A stretch of 64,000 nt of DNA, from positions 8,680 to 72,679 of the forward strand of contig NZ_JBNPNH010000009.1 of NCBI RefSeq assembly GCF_050314555.1, written 5' to 3'. Of this stretch, positions 42,476 to 53,700 are shown piece by piece. The translations under genes and the position numbers were made by a program. The stretch is from Spyradosoma sp004558035 (GTDB taxonomy: Bacteria > Verrucomicrobiota > Verrucomicrobiia > Opitutales > UBA953). The notes under the pieces are model-generated. The model did no database searches. It was not told the origin of the DNA and worked only from the letters and a program-made list of their open reading frames with translations. Every line of letters starts with the position of its first letter. Positions within the stretch are counted from its first letter, which is position 1.

Positions 42476-44146
42476 TCATTTCTTTTTGGCGCGCAGCCGC
42501 TGCAGTTCGCGCTTCCACTCCGCCACAGGAGCGGAGGCGACGCGGTGCCTTTCGGCGCAGGCGACCGCCTCCGCCAGCGCGTCCGCGCGCGCGAATTCGG
42601 GCACGAGGCGCCCGTCCAGCGTAGCGCGGTAAAATTCCGCCGCGCGGTCGGCGTTCCCGTGTTCGGCGAGAAAACGCGCGACCTCAAGCGCAAGGCCCGG
42701 ATTTTCCGCCGCGAAATTCCGCGGGAAATACGTCCACGCCGCGCGCGGATTCTTCCCGTCGCGGGAACGTGCGATCGCGTATTCGAGCGCGAGACCGGGC
42801 GCGTAGAGCCGCGCCTCGTCGAGCAGCTTTTTGGCGTCGCCGTCGAGTCCTTCGGCGCGCGCGAGCTGAGCGGCGCGCAGATACGCGTATTGGTGAAGGC
42901 GCGTCGGACGCCCTTCCCGCGCGTCGTTCAGCTGCGCGTCGAGGCTCTTTTTGAACGGGCGATAAAGCGGGTCGCCGACGAAAACGCCCTGCCAGCTGAA
43001 CGCGGGAATCGAGAACGCCGCGGCGTCGCCCGCCGTCATGCCCGAGGCGAGCGCTTCCGCGAAGTAATGCGGGTGGTGCGAGAGCCCGAGATAGGGCTCG
43101 AAGACGTTGCCGACGGTCGCCGCCGCGCCGCGCGCGACGAGCCCCGCCGTCCACGCGCTGCGGGAACGCAGCGTCTCCGCTGAAAAACTGTGGATGTGCA
43201 TCGCGCACGCGCCCGCGGGAAAGCGGAATTTCGGATCGAGAAAACATCCGCCGACGCGCGCCGAATACCAGCCGAAATAAAACGCGGGCGCGTCGTAGCG
43301 CGACGTCGCGGGCATCAGCGCGCGCGTCGTTTCGGCGCTCGTTTCGAAGCCGAGTCCGCGCAGCGTCTTTTCCGTCGCCTCGAGCCAGGCGTCGCCTTCC
43401 TTGTGCGGGCCGCCGCGATCGACGCAGGCGCGCCCCATCAGCCCCTTCGCTTCGGCGCGCAGCGCGCTCTCCGTCAGCGCCTTCGCGTCTTCGGCGGTCG
43501 GGCCGTCGAGCCGCGCGACCTTCAGAAGAAGCCTGCTCAGCACGCGGTTCTTCGCGTCGCGGAAAAACGGATTGGGCACGGCGCCGTTGATCGGCGCGTC
43601 GGGGACAGCGACGAGCGCGAGCTCGGAATCGACGGACGCCTCGTTTTTGTCCAGCGGCGCGCGCGTCGCGCCTTCCGCGAGCGGCGCCAGCTTTTCCGGA
43701 TCGTTCGCGATGCGCAGCGGCACGCCGCGGCAGAGCACGAGATAGGCGATGCACTCGCCAGCGCGCGCCTTCGTCGGATCGAAATTCGCCGGAAGCGCGA
43801 GCAGGACGCGCCCCGCGGCGTCGCGCTTTTCCGTCGGCGTGCCGTCCACGAGCCCGCGCGCGCACAGTTCGTGCAGCAGCGGGAAATGCACCTCGTCGGC
43901 GAAGACGCGCCAGGAAATCGTCTCCTCGCGCGGGAGCGTCAGCGCGATCAGATTCTTCTCGGGAACGCCGCGCGCGGCGACGTAGTGGCGGGCGACGTCG
44001 AGCGATTCCGCGTCGGCGGCGTTCGCGACGACGTAAACGCGTTCCCGCAGCGCGGCGTCGTCGTTTTCGGCGGCGGGCGCGGGAAGGCGGAAGACGGCGA
44101 AAAGCGCCGTCGCCGCGAAGAGAATTTTTCTCGGAAGGAATTTCAT
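42476..44146 (-). CDS. TIGR03790 family secreted protein
   Basis: This is a 556-residue secreted protein of unknown function, TIGR03790 family. The signal peptide is MKFLPRKILFAATALFAVFRLPAPAAE. The family block is RVYVVANAADAESLDVARHYVAARGVPEKNLIALTLP. Later blocks include CIAYLVLCRGVPLRIAND, CVDRGGPHKEGDAWL, PATSRYDAPAFYFGWYSARV and ARGAAATVGNVFEPYL. The fold may be a caspase/gingipain-like one, but no catalytic Cys-His pair is identified here. The gene lies between hldE and ispF with gaps of 24 and 20 bases, but its link to either pathway is not evident. Confidence 0.8.
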   Translation of the reverse strand: MKFLPRKILFAATALFAVFRLPAPAAENDDAALRERVYVVANAADAESLDVARHYVAARGVPEKNLIALTLPREETISWRVFADEVHFPLLHELCARGLVDGTPTEKRDAAGRVLLALPANFDPTKARAGECIAYLVLCRGVPLRIANDPEKLAPLAEGATRAPLDKNEASVDSELALVAVPDAPINGAVPNPFFRDAKNRVLSRLLLKVARLDGPTAEDAKALTESALRAEAKGLMGRACVDRGGPHKEGDAWLEATEKTLRGLGFETSAETTRALMPATSRYDAPAFYFGWYSARVGGCFLDPKFRFPAGACAMHIHSFSAETLRSRSAWTAGLVARGAAATVGNVFEPYLGLSHHPHYFAEALASGMTAGDAAAFSIPAFSWQGVFVGDPLYRPFKKSLDAQLNDAREGRPTRLHQYAYLRAAQLARAEGLDGDAKKLLDEARLYAPGLALEYAIARSRDGKNPRAAWTYFPRNFAAENPGLALEVARFLAEHGNADRAAEFYRATLDGRLVPEFARADALAEAVACAERHRVASAPVAEWKRELQRLRAKKK

Positions 44147-44170
44147 CGATCCGGACCTTTGAGCCTTGCG

Positions 44171-44689
44171 TCAGAGCGTTCCCGCGGCGGCGGCGGCGGA
44201 AATCTTCCCGATCAGCGAGGTCGTCGAGAAGCCGGGCAGGAACGGCAGAAATTCGATGCGCGCGCCGCAGGATTCGAGCGCGGCGCGTTCGTCGGGATTG
44301 AGCGTCTCCAGCGTGTAGTCGCCCGCCTTCGCGTACACGTCCGGGCGCAGCGCGCGGATTTCCGCGTCCAGCCGCGGCGTGTGGAAAAAGAAGATTCCGG
44401 AGACGAAGCCGAGCGCGCCGAGCACGAACGCGCGCTCGAGATCGCCCTGCACGGGGCGCGTCGGGCCTTTGAGCGCGCGGACAGAATCGGCGCCGTTGAG
44501 CCCGATCCAAAGTTCGTCGCCGAGCGCGGCGGCGTCCCGCAGATAAAAGACGTGCCCGCAGTGAAGCAGATCGAAGCAGCCGTTCGTCAGCACGAGTTTT
44601 TTGCCTTCCCGCGCCAGCGCTTCGCGGCGCGCGACGGCGGCTTCCAGGCTCGGGAACAGTTTCGGATTTCGTTCGAGGGGGGATTCCAT
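44171..44689 (-). CDS. RfaE2/HldE-type nucleotidyltransferase
   Basis: This 172-residue nucleotidyltransferase carries TNGCFDLLHCGHVFYLRDA with the HxGH motif (His43 and His46), then RPDVYAKAGDYTLETL and GFSTTSLIGKI at the end. The closest family is D-glycero-beta-D-manno-heptose 1-phosphate adenylyltransferase, which makes ADP-heptose for the LPS core. It matches the C-terminal half of HldE, and the kinase half is not in the window. The ATG directly follows the words AATAAT-CGCGGC. It starts the operon with TIGR03790, ispF and rnr. Confidence 0.9.
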   Translation of the reverse strand: MESPLERNPKLFPSLEAAVARREALAREGKKLVLTNGCFDLLHCGHVFYLRDAAALGDELWIGLNGADSVRALKGPTRPVQGDLERAFVLGALGFVSGIFFFHTPRLDAEIRALRPDVYAKAGDYTLETLNPDERAALESCGARIEFLPFLPGFSTTSLIGKISAAAAAGTL

Positions 44690-44695
44690 GCCGCG

Positions 44696-44724
44696 ATTAT
44701 TGTTCCTCCCGCCCGATTATCCAA
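44696..44724 (-). promoter_or_regulatory. Candidate promoter of the hldE-like operon
   Basis: On the minus strand TTGGAT and AATAAT are 17 bases apart, and only GCCGCG (minus: CGCGGC) separates the -10-like box from ATG 44689. A GGGAGG word lies 15 bases before the ATG, upstream of the -10-like box, and would not be transcribed from this promoter. Confidence 0.35.
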
Positions 44725-44781
44725 CATTTTTTTGGCGCGGAATTGAGGGGAAACGCGTTCCCGCGCGCGCCGCGCCCGCGC

Positions 44782-47700
44782 TCAGTCGAGCGCGATCGGG
44801 GAAGCGGGAAGCGGGGCGGAGGCGGCGGCGGAATCGCGGTTCACGCGCGGGGCGCCGAGGAGATCCGCCGCGGGCGCGGGAACGGAGTCGATCGCGCGAC
44901 GGCGCGTGCGCCGCTCCCATTCCTCGTAAATGTCGTCGCTGAGATCCAGCGTGCTCAGGTCGATCGTCTCGCCGTTGACGACCCAGACCACGTTGCTGTC
45001 CGTGCCCATGTACACCAGCGCGACGTTGCGCCCGAAGCCGAAGCCGTCCAGATCGATCGCGCCGTAGCCGACGACCGCGAGGTCGCGCCCCGCGCGCACG
45101 TTCGCCAGCCGGGCGTAGTCGCCGGAAGAAACGACGCGCACGTCGCCCGTCTCCGCGATCGCGTTTTCGAGCTCGACGAGGCCCCGCGCGTCCAGGCGCA
45201 GATCGTTCTTCGCGTAGAGATTTTCCGCGACGAGCATGCCGTCCGAACGGATCGCGATCGAGCCCTTCAGCGCCGTCGCCGAGGAGACGTAGTTGTCCTG
45301 CGTCGCGAGGAAGATGTCCCCGCCGCCCGCGTAGAAATCCGTCTCGCCCGCGGCGAAGCGGAAATAGTTGTCCGCGCGCCCGATGCCGCCCTTGTCAGAA
45401 TCGACGATGAGCAGCCCGCCCGCGGAAACGCTCGCGTCCGCGCCGGCGAGCACGACGTCGCCGTTCTCCGAATACAGGCACGCGGTTCCGAGCGCGGCGA
45501 CCGTGCCGAGCGTGAGCGGCCCGTCGCCGACGGCGCCGACGTACACGTTGCGCCCGGTCGCGTTGAGCACGCCGCGCACGTCGATCTCCATGCCGGGAAC
45601 GTCACTGTCCGCGCGGAGCTCGCCGACGTCGCCCGTCGCGCGGATCGTGATCGTCTCCGCGGAAATGCTCGGATCGCTGCCGTTCCCGCCGACGACGTCG
45701 CCGGCGGAGATCGTCACGTTCCCGTGCGCGCTCGAAATCGTGTCCACGACGAGCTTCGCCGAGCGGTTGTCGATGAAGACGTCGCCTTCGGTGAAGATCT
45801 TCACGCCGTTCGCCTCGCCTTCCGTTCCCGCGCGCATGTGGATGTTGAAGTCTGCGTCGGCGGCGCCGAGCTGCCCGGCGCGGATCTCGAGCGCGGTCGC
45901 GCGCACGTTCGTCGTGCCGTCCGTGCGGTAGTTCGCGAGCGTCTTGCCCTCCGCCGCGATGCGGACGTTCCCGCCGAGCACGTAATCGATTCCGACGACC
46001 TCGCGCGAGCCCGCGATGTTCACGAAGACGTCGCCCGCCGTGCGCGCGCCGAAGAGCGCGTCCGTGAAGCGGTATTCTTCGAACTCGACCGTCAGCGGCG
46101 TTTCCGCGCTCCCGATTTGACCGTAGGCGGCTTCGAGCGAAACCGAGCCGATTCCCCCGACGATCTTCGAATCCGCGTTCGCCGCGAGAATGCTGCCCGA
46201 AGTCTTCAGCTGAACGACGCCTCCGTACGCGTACGAGCCGACGTTCCCGACCGTGATGTCGCTTTCGGAGCCGATCCGCAGGTCGTAGGACGCCGACGCG
46301 TCGAGCACGCCGCTCGCCTCGACGTTCAGGTCTTCCGCGATGCGCACGGAGACGCTCAGGAGATTTCCCGCGTCGTCGAAGCGGTATTCCATGTCCTCGC
46401 GCGAGGCGGACGCGAGAATCTTCCGCTGTTCGTCGGTGAGGATTTCCGGGTCGCGCAGATCGATTTCCACGCGTTCTTTCGCGACTTTTCCGATTTTATT
46501 GGCGGAAATCGAAACGTTTTTGCCGACGACGTTCGGCGCCTCCCAGTCGAAGCGCGTGTTGACGGTCTCGTCCGTCTTCGAGACGCCGACGAGCACGGTC
46601 TTGAGCTGCGCCTCGGTGCAGCCCGCGCCCCTGCGGAGCTCGGCGCGCTCGGCGTCGCTCGCGGAATAGACGAAATCCTTGTCGAACTCGCCGCCGCCGT
46701 AGAGCGCGCCGAACTGCGTGTCGAGATCGGTCTTTTCGAGCGCGTCGATCGCCGCGTCATCGTAGCCGCGTTCCCGCAGCGCAATGCGCATTTCCGGCGA
46801 GAACGCGATCGCGTCGCCCTCGACCTTCCTTCCGTTCTCGTGCGCGGTCCAGTAGAGGAAATACTCGCCCGTGCGCGCGGTCTCGTAGTCCGACTCGGCC
46901 TCGGCGAGCTGCGTTTCGTCGAGCCGGGTGAGCCCGAGCGCGCGCCACGCGGAAAGCGCCTCTTCGTCGGCTTCCCAGGCGGAAACGCTTTCGTCGTTCC
47001 CGTCGTACACGCCGTAAACGCTGCCGAACGAAACGTCTCCCGTCTCGCTCTTCACGGAATCGACGAGGAACGAGACGTAAGGATCGGGCTCCCACGCGCC
47101 CGGCGCCGACATGCCGGAAACCGCAATGTCGCCGTACGCCCGGACGGAGAGCTTATACGTGCCGTAGCCGCCGTCCACGAGCGCGGAGACGCCGCCCTCG
47201 CGCGAGACGAGCGAAATCGCCGCGCCGTCCCTCCGCATGGCGAGCGCGCCGCCGTCGGAACTCCGCGCGACGTCGCCGCGCGCGTCGATCGAAAGGTCGC
47301 CGTACGCGACGACGCTGCCGTAGGCGACGCCGCTCGCGGGCGCGGCGATCGAAACGGCGTTCCCGCGCGCGTCGAGCCTGCCGCCCGGCGTCTGGTTCAC
47401 GAAGACGTTCACGTCGCCGGCGGAGGCGCTCACGCCGATGTTCTTTCCGCGCAGGAGAGCCGATTCGCCGAGCGATTCGATCGAGCCCGAAGTCGAAGAA
47501 AGCGAGACGTCGACGTTCCCGTCGCCGCCGAGCACTCCCGCGACGCGGATGCCCGCGCCGCGCGAAGTCACCGAGACGCTTCCGGTCGCCGCGCCGACGA
47601 ACGCGACGTTCACGGGAACGTTCGGATTGACGTTCTTGTACATGAACGCCGTCTGCCAGGCGCCCGAGCTCATGTAGTACTGCCCGCCGAGCATCGTGTC

Positions 47701-50700
47701 GAAGGCGAGCACGCCGCCGAAGCCGCCGAAGTCCGCGCCCGTGTTCGGCGTGAACGTCGAGACGTCGTCCGTCTGCGCGACGCCGTTCACCGTCTTCGTC
47801 ACGACGCCGTTCAGGCGCGAGAACACCGTGACGTCGCCGGGGAGAAGCGCGGGGTTGCCCACGGAATCGTAGCCGACGACCCTGTCGCGGATGATGAGCT
47901 TGCCCTCGACGTCGGAGCCGGTTCCGAGCTCGTTCAGGTAAAGGCCGTAGGCGCTTTTGTTGTCCACGGAAATCCGCGCGTGACCGTCGAAGACGGAAAT
48001 CGTCGCGCGCTTGTCCTCCGCGACGAGCTTCGTCGCGGAAACGGCGCCGCCGATGAAGGAACGCGGCGTCAGCTTGCCCGTTCCCGTGGAAACGACTTTG
48101 CCGACGAGCTCGACCGTGCCGCCGCGCGCGTCGATCTCCTCGACCTCCACGGCGTCGAGCCTCGCGTTGTACCACGCCTCGACGTTGCCCGTCGCGTTCG
48201 TGATGCGGTAGCGCTCCTCGCCTCCCGCCGCGTAGGACGCGCGCGCCTCTTCGACGGACGCCGCGCCGTGGAGCGCGAGCGTTTCCGGCACGACGAGCGT
48301 GTAGCGCTCCGTTCCCGCGACGATGTCGCCGTTGACGTCGATCACGTCGGCGATCAGCGTGACGTTGTTCGCGTGCAGCTCCGCGCCGCCCTGCGAAAAG
48401 CCGCCCGTCGCCTGGTCGTAGGCGAAGTTGCCGAACGCGTACGCCGAGAATCTTCCCGAACCGTCGTAGTAGGACGGCACGTTCAGGTAGAAATTGCCGC
48501 GCCCCGCGTCGATCGTCACGGAATCGGCGAGAATCGTCGCCGAAGTCTCGACGGCGCCGCCGCTTTCGTTGCGGACGAGCACGCTCCCGTAAGTGTTGAC
48601 GATTTCGCCGCCGAGCGAAATCGCGGTCGCGCGTCCGCTCGCGGGCTTGCGCGCGACGATCGAGATTTCCGGTGCGGCGGCGTCCGCCTGCACGTCGCCG
48701 CGGAACGGAGCGCCGACGGACGTAAGGCCCGGCTGCGCGTCGGAAACGGAAAGCCCCGCGACGAACAGGTTCTTGTCGGAACGGTTTTCGACGGAAAGAC
48801 CGCCGCTCCCGACGATGCGGATCCTGCCCGAAGGCGTCGGGTCCGGAGAGAACGCCGCGCGGTATTCCGGCGTGACGATCTTCACGCCGTGCGCGCCGGA
48901 GACTTCAAGCCCGGGGCGCACGCAGAACGCCTCCGCCGTGCGGTGTTCCGCGTCGATGCCCTGCTCCGCCATCGAGGCGCGCACGGCGGCGATCTGCTCG
49001 TCGTAGTAGCGCGTCACGGAGTCCGAGACGTCCGTCGAGGAGCCGGGGGATCTCTTCGCGGCGACGTATTCCGCCTTCGCCGCCTCGTATTCGGCGATCT
49101 TCGCGCTGTAAGCCGCGTAGAGGTCTGCCGTTCCCGCGGCGACGTATTCGCCCGAAACGTCCTCGGACTCGACGCGCGAGACGTTCCCGGCGTCGTCGAA
49201 GGCCGCGCGCGTCACGAAGATTTTTCCGTCCGCGTCGATGACGACGCCCGTGCGCGCGAGCGAATTGTCCACGGTCACGTTCCCGTCGATCTGCACGAAG
49301 GCGAACGTGTGCGCTCCCGCGACGACGCCGCTCTTCGCCTGGTATTCCTTCTGGTAAAAAGTCTTGTTCCAGTATCTGCCGTAGGCGTCGATCGCGCCGT
49401 CTTCGACGGCGATGTTCACGCCGCCGCCCGCGGTCAGGATTTCCGCGCCGCCGAGAACGGCGACGGAGTCGTTCAGCCTGAAATCGCCGATGCCGTCGCT
49501 GTACCACGTGGGAATGACGTTGTAGTTCCACACGTAGGCGGAACCGTGCACGGACGCGCCCAGATTCTTCGCCTGCAGATCGACGGACTTCGCGGCGATC
49601 TTCCCGGAGACGGCGACGCGGTTGTCCGCGGAGGCGTAGATGCGCGCCTTGCCTTCGACGTAGCCGGCGAAACCGGCGTCGCAGCTCGAAAGCGTCCTCG
49701 CCTGCAGATCGCTTTTCGACGCGGCCTGCGCCTTCACGTCGCCCGCGAACGAAATCAGCCCGCGGAGCCTGACGTCGTCGTGCTGCTCTGAGCGCATTTC
49801 CAAAGTCGCGCCCGAGCCGCCGAGCAGCGAGAATTTCGCGACGGAACGCAGCGCCTCGCGGACGCGCACGTCGCTCGTCGCCTTCACGGAGAGCGTTCCC
49901 GCGTCCGTCGCGGAATCGCCGAGCAGCTTGGTCGCCTCGTCGAACGAGACGTACGATTCGAAGACGCCGTTCCATTTCAGCGAATCGCCTTCCCCGGAGA
50001 TAAGCCCGCCGAACGCGGAATCCGCGCCGTAGGAATCGTCGCCCGGGCCGTTGCGGAAAGCCGCGTTCGTCGCGAAATCGAAATCGTGCGCGCGCAGCGT
50101 CGAGCCGGAAGCCGTGATCGTCGCCGCGCCCTTCGTCGTCGCGTAGGACCTCACGCCGCCGAACGCCGCCGCGCCGCCGTGCGAAGCGTCGAGCTGCGCG
50201 CGCTGATCGACCGCGCTCTCGGCGGAGGCGGAAATCTTCGCCGCGGAAACGTTCGCCTTCACGAGGGCGATCGTCGCGTCCGAAGCGACGTGCGCGGTGG
50301 AGAAGACGCCCTGCGTGTCGAGCGCGCCGCCCGAGCCGAGTTCGGAAAGCGCGCGCGCGACGTCCGTTCCCGCGACGGCGAAATTCACCTCGCCGCCGTC
50401 CGCGCGCAGCGTCGCCGAACCGTCGGCGTTCCCGACGGAAAGTCTGCGCTTGAGGTCGATTTCCGCCGTCGCGTCCACGCCGCCCGCCGCGACCACGCCG
50501 CCGTGGTTCGCCGTGCCGTGGGCGCGGACGTAAGAATCGCCGCGCACGCCGAGAGAGATCGTTCCCGCCGAAAGGCGCGCGCCCGAAAGCGCTTCCGTCG
50601 AGAGCGTTCCCGCGAGCTTCGCGGTCGCGCCCGCGCCCTGCCCGCTGACGAGCGCGCCGCCCGCCGCGAACGCGTCCGCGCGCACTTCCGCCAGCGAAAT

Positions 50701-53700
50701 CTTCGCGAGCGCGGAAATCTCCGCCGCCGTCTGCGTTCCCGAGACGACGACCGCGCCGCGCATCGTGTTCACCGCCTCGGCGAGCGACGTGCCGACCGCG
50801 AGCCCGCCGAAGTTCCAGCCGTCCACCTGCGAACGGATCTTTTCCCGCGCGTCCGTCGAGACGGAGATTTTCCCGCCCGCCGTCGTCGAGCCCGCCAGCG
50901 TCGCCAGAAGCGTGTTTTCCAGATACGAATTCGCGACCGTGCCTTGAATGCCGCCGATCGTTCCCGCGCCCGTGAGCGCGTAGACGAGGAAGTCCGCGTC
51001 GTCGGAAGCGACGACGTCGAGATCGCCGGAAAGCTCCGCGTTCTGCGCGTAGGACGACGCGACGACGCGCCCGCCCTTGCTCACCTGGGAAACGACGGCG
51101 GAGACGTCGCCGCCCGAGACGGCGATGCCGTAGCCTTCCGCCGTGAGGCCGAACTTGTCGTTCGCGCGCACGGAAACCGAATCCGCCTTCAGCGTCGAGA
51201 CGTTGCCGAGCACCGCCGCTTCCGTCAGCGTGTCTTCCGCGGAGACCTTCGCGACCGTCGCCGTGTTCCCGCCGAGCTGAAGACTGCCGCGGAACGCCTT
51301 GATCTTGTTCCGCGCGACTTCCGTCTCCGCGTCGAGGCTCAAATTGCCGCGCAGTTCGGCGGAATCCGCCGCGAAGAGCGCGCGCGTGCTCGTGGAAAAG
51401 TCCGCGAGCGCGACGTTCGCGCCCATCCCCGCGAGGGACGCGTTCACGTCGCCCGTCGTCGAAAACGCGTCGATGAAGTCGTGCGCGACGACGCGGACGT
51501 CCCGCGCGTCGGCGATCTTCACGCCCTCGCCGATGCGCGCGAACGTTCCCGCCGCGCCCGTCTGCGAAGAAAGCTCCGCGAGATTTTCGCCGATCCGCGA
51601 GAGCGCCTCGCCGCTCTCCTCCTGCGCGCCCGCGAACGCCTTCCGCACGTCGTCCGCCATGCCGGAGCCGACCGTGATGAAGTTGAGCGCCGCCTGCAAC
51701 GTGACGAAGCCGCCCGCCGCGCCGACCGTGACCGCGTAGAAGTCGCGCCTCGTGTCCGCCTTGACCGCGACGTCGCCGCCGACGGAGACGTCCGCGTTCC
51801 CGCACAGCTCGGCGCGCGTCTCGCCGTAGGAGGAAAGCACGTCCACGGCGGCGGTGACCGCCGCGCCGTAGTTGAAGTTGACCGCGGCGGCGCCGTTGCC
51901 CTGGTAGAAAGCCTGCTCCGTCTTCGCGTCGATCGTGAGGGCGCCCGCGAGCGCGAGATTCCTGCGCGCGCCGTCCCCGCCGTCGAAGAGCGCGCGCGTG
52001 TCCGAAGTGATCGTGCCGACGCCGACGCTCGCCGCGCCCGCGAAATGCTGCCCGATGCTCGCCGAAATCAGATACGAGGCGACGCGGTGATCCGCGTGCG
52101 CCGTGATCTTCAGATCGCGCGCCGTCACGTCGCTGCGAAGCGCTTCGGCGGCGGTCGTGTTGTTGATGTTGGAGACGCCGATGCCCGCGGCGAGCGCGCC
52201 CGCGGAAATGCCCGCCGCGCCCGCGCCGAGCGCGACCGTCTTGCCGCCGCTCTCTTCGCCGACGACGGTCTTGTCGTCCGCGTTCAGCGAAACGTCGCCC
52301 GCCGTTCCCGCGTTCACGGCCGAATCCTCGAGCGCCGCGCGCGTCGTTCCCGAAATTCTGTAAACGGCGATGTTGCCCGCGCCGCCGACGCTCACGCTTC
52401 CGCCCGCGGTCACGACGATCGCGCCGAAGAGGTCGTCCGTCGTCGCTTCGAGATTCACCGCGCCGAGCACGGTCGAATTCTTCACGACCGCGCCGACGTC
52501 GTGCTTGCCCGAAAAGACGCTCGCGTAAACGCCGATACCGACGCCCGACTCGCCGAGACTGACCGCGACCACGCCGCCGTAGATACCGCCGAGCATCGTT
52601 TCCGTCGCCTTGCCGGAAAGCAGCCCGTCCACGAGCGAGCGGTCCACGAGCACGTTCGCGTGCGCGTCCACGGTCGCGACGGCGACGTTCACGTCGATCG
52701 CGCTCCCGCCGAACGCCAGCCCGCCGGAGACGAGATAGATCGCCGTGTCGGTCTCCGAATCCGCCGCGAGCGCCGTTTTCGCCGCCGCGACGTTCGCGCC
52801 CTCGACGGTCGTTTCCGCCGTGCTCTTCATCGTGTCCACGACGACGGAGACGCCGACGCCGAGCTTGCTTTCCGCGCCCGCGAAAAAGATTTCGCCGCCG
52901 TAGAAGCGGATCGTCTCGCGGTTCAGCGAGCCCATCGAAAGCGTTCCCGCCTCAAGCGCCGAATCTTTCAGCAGCGCGCGCGCCGCCGAGGAAATGCTGT
53001 TCACCGCGATCGAGCCTTCGACGCCGACCGAACCGCCGGAAATGCCGACGCCCGCCGCGACGCTCTGAATCTCGGAGACGTTTTCCGCGACGATCGACGC
53101 CGCGCCCGAGAGGACGAGCTCGGAATTTTCGACGCGCGCGACCGCGTCGCCGCCGACGATGTTCACGCCGATCGCGACGCCGACGCCGCTGCCCGTCGTC
53201 AGGCCGAGCGTTCCCGCGCCCGCGTAGATCGTCGCGGCGTTCTTCGCGGAAAGGGAAAGCGTTCCCGCCGCGCCCGAATCTTCCGCGCGGAGCGTCGCGT
53301 TCTTCACGTAGGCTTCGAGGCGCTTTTCCTCGATGCCGTTCACGCCGACCGCGCCCGCGACGTTGAACGTCGAGGCGTCGGAGCCCGAATTCACGGAAAT
53401 TCCCGCCGAGGCGGCGACCGCGACGACGCGGTTCGCGTTCACCGCGGAGACGGAGACGTCGCCGTACGCGCCGTCGGAGCGCAGTTTCTGCACGAGCGCG
53501 ACGTCCTGCACGAACGCGCGCAGGTCGTTGCGGATGAAGTTCATGCCCGCCGCGCCCGCGACCGTGACGCTCGTCGAGGCGGACGTCGTGTTCGCCGCGA
53601 GCGAGCCGACGCCGCCGTAAATGTCCATTTCCTCCTTCGCGGAAACGTCGAGCGAGCGCAGCGTGACATTGGACGCGAGCTTGCCCGAGCCGAGCACGTA